Part shown: positions 19,746 through 30,197 of the stretch, piece by piece | Numbering within the stretch: position 1 is the stretch's first letter | How the letters are laid out: each line of letters opens with the position of its first letter | Assembly (NCBI GenBank): GCA_917880885.1 | Contig: OU862919.1 | Location: 15,518,001-15,582,000, forward strand | Origin: Limnephilus marmoratus | Lineage: Eukaryota; Arthropoda; Insecta; Trichoptera; Limnephilidae | DNA length: 64,000 bases | Direction of reading: 5' to 3' | Translations under genes and position numbers: made by a program | Notes under the pieces: generated by a model | The model's database searches: none | What the model was told of the DNA's origin: nothing | The model's input: only the letters and a program-made list of their open reading frames with translations

Positions 19746-20414
19746 AGTGCGTTTTCACCGAACTGCCAATACGATAATAAAAAAAATAATCAAAATCATG
19801 CCCGAAATCTGGTAACAAATCCAACAAAAAATACTCTACTATTATACCTGTTTACAAAATGTCATATTTCCTCACTTGGTCATGCGGAATCGTTCATATT
19901 GAATATTTCCTTTTTAGAACCCTTTCACAGCTTCCGGAGGAGAAGATTGGCTGCCAAATCCGTAAGATCAACACATCGAGCATCAAATCAACTCATATCA
20001 ATGACATAAAATGGCGTATCACTTCCATAAAGGTTGGCTTAGGTCGTAGCTCTACCCTTGGCATAGAACTGATTTGATCTGGTGGAAATATACAGCAAAT
20101 ATATCCAGTCTTACTCTTTTTATTAGAAATATTTTTTTATTCACACAAATTTCATTCTGCGTCGATACACAATCCAAGAAGCTCAACAGGGCAAGGCTTA
20201 GACAGGAGCAATACACCAAAATTTAAGAGTAATTTCATGATTATATAACAATTTGGCTTATATTAGCATAAAATAGGTGATCGCTGAGATCCATCATCGG
20301 CCTTTCCAAAAGAGATGCAAGTAAGAACTTATGTTGTTGTTATGATTTCTTTGTTCTCGTAGAAATAGTATTACAATCATGCGATGCAGTTAAAGAAATG
20401 GCAGTAGGTAATTA

Positions 20415-20775
20415 CTTTTTTTTTACATTAGCTCCACAAAGAAGAAAAATTGCTCAGAGCTCATGTCATCTTTGGGGATCCTGTGTGGAGAGTATTTTGA
20501 GGGAAAGAAAGAAGATGAAGTTCTGGGAAGGAAAAGGTATGAGGGGTGGAGTATGAATCTGAGAATCAATCTTTCCAGGAGTGTCGGACTTATGAATCCA
20601 TTTCACCTGCGGTGCAAGGTCTCCTTCAACCAGTCTCTTCCGATTCGGCCGGCCACGGGTGGGCAAATGCATTCGCCGCCAAGACCTAGACAATCCTCAC
20701 CCCATGAACCCGGTCATCCCTGTTAAGTCACCAAACGAGGCAAACCACTCGGGGTGACCCATGGCAGGTTAAAAC
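20415..20775 (-). mobile_element. SINE-B copy, long form
   Basis: T-run at the left (poly(A) on the minus strand), then a decayed stem-loop tail, GGGGATCCTGTGTGGAG, the middle block (CGATTCGGCCGGCCACG) and the head (CACCCCATGAACCC, CACCAAACGAGGCAAACCACT). The 3' inner hairpin has lost its pairing. Confidence 0.75.
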
Positions 20776-21360
20776 AGCTGAAACAGCTTAATAACTAAAA
20801 TCATGTTCCCAAGTCCTTCAATGTTATTTTATTCCTTTGTCTTGCTCCTTTTCTTGAAAGTCCCCACTTATTAGAAGAAGAGGATGGTATTTCATACCTA
20901 CGTGGAACACATCTACAATATTGCAAAAAAATCTAAAATTACCTTCATCAAATGAGTTAAAAATTCGCAGTGATATCGTTCACATCTTGCTCTTGAAATC
21001 GGCGAATGCGTAAAAAAGACTAAATAATTAACCACAAAGTGTCTGTAATTGTGACCATTGGTGTGCTGTTATCGTGGAGAGCAGTCAGCATCAAGATCGG
21101 CTCAGAACAGCAGATGAACCCATCAAAGGTAGGGGCTTTCTCCTTCCATTTGCCAAACCCTGTGATTGATTTTAAAAAACGCAGTAAACTGTCTTGTTTC
21201 ACACAAATAAGATTTACAGTCTACATCCCCTCTCGTGTCACGGTATTGGTCGTGATAGCAAGGGTGTTAGTTATCCCATAAATGGTTCCCCGGGCGGCCG
21301 TACCGAAACCCGCCTACCGAATTGATATGATTATTAATTTTAATACATATTTAAAATTTC
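20776..21360. other. Unassigned stretch
   Basis: No gene or repeat recognised; a small frame at 21039-21281 has no known domain. Confidence 0.3.
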
Positions 21361-21431
21361 CTGGGGCCAGTGGAACCAAGGTATCGCCAATTGAGGAATG
21401 CTGTTAGGCTGAAGGTAGTTAAAAACACTTT

Positions 21432-21481
21432 GTATTGGAATTCTAAATGTAGGCTCTTAACCACTCGGCCACGTGCCAATA
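21432..21481 (-). pseudogene. 5' half of a tRNA(Ser/Leu)-like sequence
   Basis: Minus strand GGCACGTGGCCGAGTGG, then TTAAGAGCCTACATTTAGAA, has a perfect A box (TGGCCGAGTGG) and an anticodon-arm-like hairpin, but no B box follows. It abuts a SINE-2 fragment at about 21370-21430. Confidence 0.5.
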
Positions 21482-21489
21482 ATAAAATT

Positions 21490-22589
21490 TATTCAAATAG
21501 TAATCTGATTGGAGGGACCATCTAACCAGATATCACCGACATGGATGGTCAGAGTATATAAGAGGAAAAATCATACTGCTCGTAAATAATGAATTATTCA
21601 AATGTGACAGATAATGTAATTAATCCTGTTAAACTAAAGTTGAGAAACTATCATGAAAATAACATTATTCAAAATAAATCTTCTCCATTGAAATTCGTTT
21701 TAAAAGGGAACACTTTAAAAGTTTCCTTTTTGCCTTGGAAATATTCTGCAAAACTTTGAATTTGACTAAAATAAAACCTAATTAGACGTAGGTATGAAAT
21801 AATTCAAGAAGAACTTAAAACTTACAGAAATTAGCTTGAATCACAAATTTCACTTTAGTTTCAATTTAGAGCATTTAGTAGATATACTGGTATATACGAG
21901 TAGTTTGGATCTTATAAAAAGTATGGGACGAATATTAATTCTTGAATTCAAATTTGAAGGTTTCAGTTACGTTCATATTATTATGCTTAGTGGTTTTAGC
22001 CCTCGAGGTAAGAGGAGATGCAGCACAGCTTCTCCAGGTATCAAACTGGAAGTCAGCCGCTGAGTATTGGATGTTGTGTGTTGTGATTGCGCTATTTCAT
22101 ATTTAACTTCATTTAGTACTGAACACTTTAATTCTCATTTATCTAATCTCGATGTGTAGAGCCTCTTACCTTAAACTTTCCTGTCTATGCCACCTTTTAT
22201 TCAAACATTACCTTGAAGTCTATGTCTATGCTCTATTTTGTCTGTGGCCGCGTCAAACTTTCTCTTTCTATGTTATAAAATGGAGTGTTGTGATTTCGCT
22301 TGTCATTCTTACTCCTGATTCTCCTTGTTTTCTCTTGAACTCAATTCGTCTTTCGCTTCTGCTAAACTTTAAATTACACTCATTATTGTCGCCAGTCAAG
22401 TGTTCAGACCAGAATCTCTCTCTGTAAATTATTCACCAGAATAATAAAGAATCAATATCCTAGGACAAACACAAGTGTTTTACTATACAAAGGATACCTG
22501 AAACCACCTCAAAACTCTCTCATCTCACTGTACGGTTCCTTGGTGTGGAACTGAAGGAAGTCAACGAAAGCAGCTCAACTTAACATACA
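21490..22589. other. Unassigned stretch
   Basis: No recognised gene. Short plus-strand frames (21836-22063, 22152-22427) lack known domains. Confidence 0.3.
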
Positions 22590-22730
22590 CCCTGATTGCA
22601 GACTATCTGGAGACCACACACATCTGGAATCGACGCACTGAGGACAGGAGGAGTTGGAGGTGAATGTTGCAGGAGGCCAAAACTCGATATAGGCTGTAGC
22701 GCCAACGAAGAAGAAGATTTAGCTCTTGAT
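22590..22730 (+). pseudogene. Possible RTE-type LINE C-terminal end
   Basis: Reads roughly THIWNRRTEDRRSWR, then MLQEAKTRYRL, like the last codons of RTE-type ORF2 (DR..WR..EA pattern), followed by CGCCAACGAAGAAGAAG. Short and eroded. Confidence 0.4.
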
Positions 22731-23580
22731 GACTAAATAAAAAGAAAGGTAATGCCTTTATGAATATTTGTGCATATTCAAAAAAAAGTATGGTATCATT
22801 GAATATAGTTTCGCGATGAAATTAAACAGGTGTGATTTTCATGTACCAATGCTATGCTGCCAGAATTATGTACGGACGTAATTACGTACAAAAGAAATTT
22901 CGTTATGACACCATTGCTGAGCCTTTGCAAAACAATTTAATGCAGCACAAAATAAAGAGATCATGAATAGCGTTTATAAGCAAATTAAGAAGCTCTCTCT
23001 AAAATTCAACAAAACCACATAATTAGCTAAAGAAATTTCCGGTTTATTGACGCTTTTGTTCCAGAATAGTAGTCTCATACAATGGGAGATTCTGAAATAA
23101 TGATGATTTAATGTGAAACGATGCGCATTATTCTATTACTCGTAATCAAATTACATTGTTTTGGTGAAAAAAAAAATCATCAAGAATGTAATTTGCATTT
23201 CGCTGAGCTTTAGAAATAGTGACATTTTGGCTCAAAGCCAAAATAATCTAAAAAGCTCTTCCGGGGAGTTCGTTAATTGTTTTATTTAGACCTTCTCTTA
23301 CAGTATAACTAATAATGAGGGTCGAACGTATTAATTAAGTTAAAAATATTGCGTTGAATTTATAGCAATTAAAACTTTTTAACTAAATGACGGGTGAGTA
23401 AATTTTGTACAGCTTATTCTCGTTGGAATTTCTAGGTCAAGGCAGGGATTTTCAGCTAATCACTTCTATCATAAGTTATAGAGAAATCGAGATATTAGAC
23501 GGTTGATTCGTAAATTATGTGTAACGTTTAATAAATCAACAACACTAAAAACAAGACTTATACAAAGGTAATTTTTAAAG
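22731..23580. other. Unassigned AT-rich stretch
   Basis: No coding region or repeat recognised apart from short inverted TTTGGCTC..AGCCAAA at about 23227-23243. Confidence 0.3.
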
Positions 23581-24058
23581 GTCACATCATACAAATAGTT
23601 CAACACTCCTCACACACTAACACAAAACACGATCACAAAATCAAATACACCTGTCGTCATCTACTTACACGATGAAATTTGGAATTAACTCCTTACAATA
23701 CGTCACACATACGCAATACAACGCTTTACCTAATGACTTAAAACTTCCAGCATCAAACAAAAAAACATTGGCAAACGCTCTAAAATATTTTCTCAGCAGC
23801 TTTTTTAACCAGTGACGAATTTAGCTGTCTTTCTTTGTAACTACTGTATATTCTTCTAACTGTATGAAATGTGCCTAGTCAGGTTTAAAATCTAAGTACT
23901 GTTCATCGAACTACCTTTTAAATTAATGTTCTTATGTAAAAAATATTTTCCTTTAGTTGTATCCTTCCCGAAATGAGTTTTATTAAACTCATTGGAAGTA
24001 ATGTATTTTAAATGTCATGTAATAATTTTGTAATGTATTATCACTAATAAATAAATAA
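23581..24058 (+). pseudogene. LINE remnant: last residues of a Jockey/CR1-type ORF2 and its 3' UTR
   Basis: About 23703-23813 reads YNALPNDLKLPASNKKTLAN, then ALKYFLSSFFNQ and a stop, the conserved end of these ORF2 proteins. A 3' UTR of about 240 bases ends in AATAAATAAATAATTA. Confidence 0.65.
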
Positions 24059-24174
24059 TTATCGTGAATGTAATGAATAGTGACACCTATTAGAAACGCC
24101 ATCCCATCATGCAGATTTGAATTGAAACCAATATCGTCACTGTTATCTTAACTTTACGTTAGTAAGGAGTAAAC

Positions 24175-24440
24175 TTGAGAGTGGGTCAGTAATTTGGGTC
24201 CCACACCAGGTAACGTATTCCCGCTTGTTGGAGAGAGTTCAGAAGAATTTCTGAGATGTCTCTTCCTGGAGTAGTATGGCTACTACCCCTAGTATGGCTA
24301 CATCCTACTGACTTTCTCTTGGGTAAGCTCGGAAATAACCATCTACATGTCAGAAGGGATGTGAATATTGCTACACGTTTCGTCAAAGTGATTAGCGGAT
24401 GGTTTGAAAACTCGGCTATTCGATAACATTCATTTCTATC
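24175..24440 (+). pseudogene. LINE remnant: RT C-terminal fragment
   Basis: Reads SVIWVPHQVTYSRLLERVQK, NF, then a stop, and further on SRRDVNIATRFVKVISG in another frame. This recalls the EYGSVIW..LERVQ..F segment of Jockey-type RTs. Much eroded. The 144-residue minus-strand frame over it is a shadow. Confidence 0.5.
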
Positions 24441-24640
24441 TTCCGATGGGTTATCTCCGTCACTGCTAGCACAGACTGAAATCGATAACTTTACACTAAC
24501 AGATCGATAGGCGTAACTACGACGATTTTTTAACGTTTTCCCGAACACGACCGCCCTATTTATATAGCCAGACCGATACTGAGAGGGAATAAATAAGAAA
24601 TCGATTAACAATGGCAACATTAGCGGATCTGTCTGGATTT

Positions 24641-25287
24641 ATATTCGTAAATGTCAAACAAATGTCAAAAATGTCGTAAAAATTAAAAATACTAATAAAT
24701 TGACAATTTCAAATTGAAATACCAACTTTTGAGACTAAATACGAGGAATATAGTTAATGAGGTCTTTAGTCATATTTCAAACAGTTCGGTTCTCAAAGAT
24801 CGAATGTAATAAATTGATCGTGTCTTAGATGGAATATTTAAGTTCATGTATCGCGCACACGATTTCGTTCAATTCTAAGAGCTTCGTTAGTTCACCTCCA
24901 TTCATTAATATGCCAGGTATTTTGACTAAGAACGATATTATTCAAAATGTTTTGTATACTGACAGCTTTTCTGACACTCAGGAGGCTGCATGCTTATAGC
25001 CTGGTGGGCTTTACATGATTACTATATGCTACAGATACGCAATGTTAAAATAAAAAAAAACTTAAAGATATTGACGTTATTAGGTAAAAAGGTAAATTAA
25101 AGTGAAAATAACCTATTATTAGAAAAGAGGAAGAAAAAAACCAGAAACCACTTTTTAAAATGCAGTTGGCATAAAAATAATAATATTGTGTAGATGATAC
25201 AAAATTTACAGGTACCTATATGAAAAAGTGCATGAACCAGAAAAATAAAAGAGAGTAACACGTTTTTACGTTGTAGATAAATAGAAA
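24641..25287. other. Unassigned AT-rich stretch
   Basis: No gene or repeat recognised up to the palindrome boundary. Confidence 0.3.
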
Positions 25288-25774
25288 GAATACAAAATAT
25301 ATTCAACAGCTCCAAGATTTCCAACGCGCGTTTTTTTTTTTTACTTAAAAATAAATTTTCAATGTAATTTTTTTTTTTTTAATATAAAAAACGCGGTCCA
25401 TCTTCTCTGCTAACCCTTCTATATTGTAAAACAGATAGAGCAACGAAGCGCGTAAGGCGACTGAAACGAGGTAGTGTTTGTAAGGTGATTTATGCATTAC
25501 AATCCCTACCGCATTTCAGTCGTGCTACCGACTGAAATGCGGTAGGGATTGTAATGCATAAATCACCTTACAAACACTACCTCGTTTCAGTCGCCTTACG
25601 CGCTTCGTTGCTCTATCTGTTTTACAATATAGAAGTAATATAGAAGGGTTAGCAGAAAAGATGGACCGCGTTTTTTATATTAAAAAAAAAAATTACATTG
25701 AAAATTTATTTTTAAGTAAAAAAAAAAAAAACGCGCGTTGGAAATCTTGGAGCTGTTGAATATATTTTGTATTC
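25288..25774. repeat. Near-perfect 487-bp palindrome
   Basis: Left arm 25288-25522 (from GAATACAAAATATATTCAAC), 6-base loop TGCTAC, right arm 25529-25774. Arms differ by an 11-base tandem duplication (TAATATAGAAG) in the right arm, a few substitutions and small homopolymer changes, so the right arm is not simply a re-read of the left. Inner arms contain inverted copies of the 71-bp unit that follows. Fold-back or tandem-inverted-repeat transposon ends look like this. Confidence 0.95.
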
Positions 25775-25806
25775 GTTTCAGTCGCGCTACCGACTGAAAT
25801 GCGGTA

Positions 25807-26161
25807 GTCTTTGTAAGGTGATTTATGCATTACAATCCCTACCGCATTTCAGTCGGTAGCGCGACTGAAACGCGGTAGTCTTTGTAAGGTGATTTATGCA
25901 TTACAATCCCTACCGCATTTCAGTCGGTAGCGCGACTGAAACGCGGTAGTCTTTGTAAGGTGATTTATGCATTACAATCCCTACCGCATTTCAGTCGGTA
26001 GCGCGACTGAAACGCGGTAGTCTTTGTAAGGTGATTTATGCATTACAATCCCTACCGCATTTCAGTCGGTAGCGCGACTGAAACGCGGTAGTCTTTGTAA
26101 GGTGATTTATGCATTACAATCCCTACCGCGTTTCAGTCCGTAGCGCGACTGAATCGCGGTA
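25807..26161. repeat. 71-bp tandem array of hairpins, 5 copies
   Basis: GTCTTTGTAAGGTGATTTAT recurs at 25807, 25878, 25949, 26020 and 26091, exactly 71 bases apart. Each unit ends with CGCATTTCAGTCG, GTAG, CGCGACTGAAACGCG, an imperfect hairpin of about 13 bp. The last unit diverges. The same unit lies inverted inside the adjacent palindrome, so the two features form one structure. Confidence 0.95.
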
Positions 26162-26176
26162 GGGATTGTAAATATG

Positions 26177-26258
26177 CCTCCTGGACTACACTGACCCCCA
26201 GATTCCTATCCACCCCTTATTCCTATTTCCTTCCCAGAACTTCCTCTCCATCCTTTCC
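26177..26258 (+). mobile_element. SINE-B fragment, middle part
   Basis: CACTGACCCCCAGATTCCTA, then CCTTCCCAGAACTTCC matches the segment before the stem-loop tail of SINE-B. It is cut on the right by the TTAA of the MITE. Confidence 0.7.
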
Positions 26259-26262
26259 TTAA

Positions 26263-26675
26263 CCTTTAGCTACTGACGTGATTTTTTCCTGAGCACGACT
26301 ACAGGCCGCTAACGAAGAAATAACAGTTCACGTCAAATAAATTAGGAGCCCTTAATCGTTGTGAACTGTTGTTTGTTCGTTAGCGGCCTGCAGTCGTGTT
26401 CGGAAGCGATGACAAGTTACCGACATTTTAGATAAAACCTATATTGATCGACCATGCTAGATACCTTGATAGGCCTCATAAAGAAGAAGAATCATTGTCA
26501 AATATAAGCTACTTAACAATAAAAAAGAATTTAATTTTATTTAAATTGTCGACTAAATAATACTTTGGACCTCAAAATTTTCATGGATCTCTAATTTATA
26601 AACATTTAAAGTAACAGGCCGCCCATGCCCCTACGTCAGAGTGTACGTAAAAAAAATCACGTCAGTAGCTAAAGG
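26263..26675. mobile_element. piggyBac-type MITE, 413 bp
   Basis: Perfect terminal inverted repeats of about 25 bp start with CCTTTAGCTACTGACGTGAT and are flanked on both sides by TTAA (26259-26262 and 26676-26679), the piggyBac target. A second, subterminal inverted repeat (AGGCCGCTAACGAA / TTCGTTAGCGGCCT) lies inside. No transposase is encoded, so movement would need a transposase from elsewhere. Confidence 0.85.
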
Positions 26676-26685
26676 TTAAGGTCCC

Positions 26686-27275
26686 CCGACGTTGGCGATC
26701 ACTCTTGAATATGTCTCTCTGTCTTGCGCTGCCCGGAATAGCTCCTCCACACTTCTAATGCCGGTCCACTCACGTATATTTCACAGCCAAGACATTTGTC
26801 TCCTACCAGGCCCTCGGCGACCCTCTATCTTACCTTTCAATATTAAATGGAGCAAGTGATACTTCTCCCCTTGAAGTATTATGACCCAGATATGAAATTT
26901 TCCTGATTTTTATTCATGTTAGCAGTTATCTATCTGCTCTAGCCCGCCTGAGAATTTCTGTGTTCGTGATCATGTCGGTCCATGGGACCTTGAGCATTCT
27001 TCGGTGAAGCAACATTTCAAAAGCCTCTAACCTGTTCATGGTATTTACTTTCAAGGTCCATGTTTAACATCCAAACAGCAAGACCAACCACACATGACAT
27101 TTTAGCATTCTCTGCCTTAGTTTTAAACTTATATTGTCATTGCAGAAGAGGGATTTCATTTTAATGAACGCAGTTCTTGCTGCTTCAATTCTGCACCTAA
27201 CCTCTACATCTGGGTCAAGAGTCTCCGTGAAAATACTGCCGAGGTATCTAAATCTTTCCACTTTTTCGACATTGC
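26686..27275 (-). pseudogene. RTE-type LINE remnant, RT C-terminal part
   Basis: Minus strand reads VERFRYLGSIFTETLDPDVE, then RCRIEAARTAFIKMKSL, then RTE motifs KYHLLHLILKGKIEGRRGPG, RR, and SVEELFRAAQDRETYSRVIA. Stops at a few positions show it is dead. Same family as 15822-16068. Confidence 0.85.
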
Positions 27276-27344
27276 AACAATTGAAACAATTTGGATATTA
27301 TATAATATTTTTTTCAAAAATCACTATATAATAAACTAAATCTA

Positions 27345-27748
27345 AATCTTTAGAGCACAGGCGTCGGGTGGGAATGCTATCCTTGTTCTACCGGTATTAC
27401 AATGGAAGATGCTCTGAAGAACTAGCATCATTGATCCCTTCGGCACCGGTGCATAGTCGGGAAACACGCCAAACGCGTGCCCAACATTTGTACACGGTTG
27501 ACATTTGTCACATGAGAACGGGTCGTTTCTTCGACTCGTTCTTGTGTTCAACAGCTCGGCTGTGGAATGATTTGCCGGCCTCTGTGTTTCCTCCTTCCTA
27601 CAACATGGGTCTCTTCAAGACCAATGTTCATTCCTTCCTCTCCTCAAAAAGACTCTCCACACAGCATCCTAGATGACATAGGCCCTGAGGGAAATTATTT
27701 TCCTCAGGGCCTCCTGTGTGGAGTTAATGTAAAAAAAAAAAAAAAATA
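27345..27748 (+). pseudogene. LINE-B remnant: last 102+ residues of ORF2 and 3' end
   Basis: Open frame 27368-27676 reads MLSLFYRYYNGRCSEELASL, then STARLWNDLPASVFPPSYNM, GLFKTNVHSFL, the C-terminal signature of Jockey-type ORF2 (FYR..NG.CS.EL, LWN.LP..VFP..YN). It ends CCACACAGCATCC and flows directly into the two-tier stem-loop and an A-rich tail at 27731. It is a 5'-truncated copy and shows that the stem-loop is the LINE's own 3' end. Confidence 0.85.
27655..27723 (+). other. Two-tier stem-loop shared by LINE-B and SINE-B 3' ends
   Basis: Outer stem CTCCACACAG / CTGTGTGGAG; inner stem GGCCCTGAGGGAAA / TTTTCCTCAGGGCC with a TTA loop and one G-U pair. It recurs at the end of LINE-B copies (18.4, 54.2 kb, the latter decayed) and of SINE-B copies (29.8, 43.7, 55.5, 62.2 kb). 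By analogy with stringent-type LINEs it is probably what the reverse transcriptase recognises. Confidence 0.75.
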
Positions 27749-29330
27749 AATAAATAAAAAAAAAAATAAAAACAATGAACTCACTTTTATCATAATATTT
27801 CAATAGTATCTCGAATAAACTAAATATAATCAACGTTAGTAAAGTTGTTTATGTTTAGTTTTATATAGTAAAAATTTACTTTAAAAAAGTCACGTATGCG
27901 ACGGTGTGTCAGAGAGGCCCGCCAAAAAAAATTGAAATGAATTTACTTACAGAAATTTAACTTTAAAATTTTAAACTTACGGCGTCACTAAATTCGAAGC
28001 TACTGGAAGCGGCGTGTACGTCGCGCCCGGGGGAGGGGAGTATTTCTATATTATTATTGTTGATATGACGGAGCTGTCCCCACGTCAACAGTTAAAGGTT
28101 AAAAAAACCCTCCAAACAGCATCCCGTGAGATGATAAAAAAAAAATGTCTACAACTTTCATCAAAATAAACCTACGAATCAACTGGTTCCAGCAACAAGA
28201 TATCCCATTTTATGTAAGCTGGTTTAACTTTTGCTTCTCTCAATCGGGTCAGTTTGAAGTAAAGTCAGCACGAGTGCGGCCCCGCCAGCACGCTATCTAT
28301 AAAACGTCTATTCTGCCTTTATTATCTAGGTGGAGTTTAGTGGAAAATCGATTTTCCGTGGAATCTCACACATTGTTGGAATTCTCCGTTTCCAACAGTG
28401 GCGGCCGCGGCAGGGAGTGAAACCTGCCTCGGGGTGTAAATATGTTAATTTAATGGAAGGTGTGCCACTCTGAGCGAAGGGGATGGAAATTCTGTAGTTT
28501 TTCTTCCCTCTCCAGCAATAAATACTGGCTTTTCTCGCGCTGGAAGCCTCTCTTTGTCTTCTGAATGGGTATGATGGACATTAGTTAGTATTCTGCTTTG
28601 CGATATTATAAGGCGTACGTGAGGGCTTAACAGTAACTATTTCTAAATTTGTTTATCGATCTAGTATTTGGATATTAAAATAAAGTGTTCGATGGTATTC
28701 TAATTTAATCAATATCCATATGTTAAAAAAATGATAAATAAATAACTGTTACACTCAGATACATGTCTGATACGTAATAGTAAACATAAATTTAAATGGC
28801 AACACCAAGATGGCTCATAGGAAAATGATTGTAACTTTAAAAAAATTGTCCAAGGGTATATTTCAGTTCATATTTCCAGGACATTTCATATTACATCAGT
28901 ATCAGAAATTAATGCTACTTTTCGAAAAGAGATGATTCTAGATATTTTTATTTTTTTTATATGACAACGCTTTGCTAGAGATATTTGTTTTTCATGGAAA
29001 GAAGATATTGTTTTTTTATTTGTGGAATGTATGTTTCAAAATTACATTTTGTTAGTTGAAATCAAATCAAACGATAACTAATTCAAAGAATAAAAATTAA
29101 AAGCGTCAAAATCGATTTATGTTGATTTTTGAACCTTGTTTAAAACGAACTATTAAACTTGAATGCGATGAAAAAATTTCAGAAACAACGTGAGCAGCTT
29201 GGTATTGAGATCATATATTTTTAGGGTAAATTAAACAATTTTCTAAATTTGTTTTATTCCTCAGATTCTAGTGAAGAATCAGATAGAAAAAATAAAACAC
29301 CTCACATTATACACGCCGTCACTTTGAAAT
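27749..29330. other. Unassigned stretch with one LINE-B tail fragment
   Basis: 28105-28135 (ACCCTCCAAACAGCATCCC) is a scrap of the LINE-B/SINE-B tail. Otherwise no gene; the open frame at 28145-28420 has no known domain. 28000-28040 and 28380-28440 are GC-rich islands in AT-rich DNA. Confidence 0.35.
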
Positions 29331-29337
29331 TTAATTT

Positions 29338-29670
29338 TTGCGTGCAACAATGTTAAGAAAGATTAAGAAAGAGACCCTCAGATGGTTTGGACATGTAGAG
29401 CGAATGATCAAAGAAAGTAGTGTAAGAAGAATATATGACGCAAATGTGAATGGTCGAAGAAGTCGGGGACGCCCGAGAGAGACATGGATCGATCAAGTAT
29501 ATCAGATACTTGAGTCGGGCCATGTCAAGAGTCAGAATAATAGAAGAGTGTGTATGAGACGATGTATAAATGTGAATGAGGCAAAGAGTGTGAATGAGGC
29601 CAAGACCGAGTTTTTTTATGGTCCGTCCTCTCTGCCTACCCTGAGGAGAAACGGCGTGATGGTTATTTAG
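29338..29670 (+). pseudogene. RTE-type LINE C-terminal fragment (second RTE family)
   Basis: Reads LRKIKKETLRWFGHVERM, then GRRSRGRPRETWIDQVYQIL, then NNRRVCMRRCINVNEAK, the standard end of an RTE-type ORF2 (LRWFGHV.RM..RGRPR..W). The frame ends GVMVI at 29670. Its last 160 bases match the tail of the SINE at 33030-33275. Confidence 0.8.
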
Positions 29671-29775
29671 TTAGTCAGTTAGTCAATTCAATTAATTTCA
29701 AACACATTTCCTAATTTACTGACAGTTTCAGCCATATTTATGTCATTTAACAAACTAATTTTGGCATCATTCTGT

Positions 29776-30197
29776 CAATTTGGGAGGCGGGTATGGGTAC
29801 CGCCCAAATGGTATGGTTCGCTACGTTTGGTGACTTAGCAGGGGTGCCTGGGTTCATGGGGTGAGTTTGTCCAGGTCTTAGCGGCGGATGCATCTGCTCT
29901 CCTGCTGCATGGTGGACGGGATCAAGAGAGACTGGTTGAGGGAGGCCTTTTGACCTTTCCAGCCGGACTCTCGACCCATCGCCTTGCACCGCAGTTGGAG
30001 GGATGGATTGATGCGTCCGTCACTCCTGGATTCACTGACCCCCAGATTCCAACCCACCCCACATACCTTTTTCCTTCCCAGAACTTCCTATCTTTCCCTT
30101 CCATAAAAAGACCCTCCACACAGCATCCCCTAAGATGACATAGGCCCTGAGGGAAATTATTTTTCTCAGGGCCTCCCGTGTGGAGCTAATGTAAAAA
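29776..30197 (+). mobile_element. SINE-B copy, long form, near full length
   Basis: Head CAATTTGGGAGGCGGGTATG, TTTGGTGACTTAGCAGGGGT, middle block AGAGACTGGTTGAGGGAGGC, then CCTCCACACAGCATCCCC, the stem-loop and GTAAAAAA. About 420 bp. It carries an extra internal block of about 85 bp that the short form (55465-55800) lacks. Confidence 0.85.

Noticed and set aside
24186..24620. 144-residue minus-strand ORF
   Set aside because: The plus strand shows RT C-terminal motifs over the same bases; the minus frame has no domain.
25288..25774. Palindrome as a hairpin-adapter or assembly artefact
   Set aside because: Not fully excluded, but the arms differ by an 11-bp duplication and substitutions, and the inner unit continues as a directly repeated array outside.
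25807..26161. CRISPR-like palindromic repeats
   Set aside because: The 71-bp units repeat in full; no variable spacers and no cas genes.
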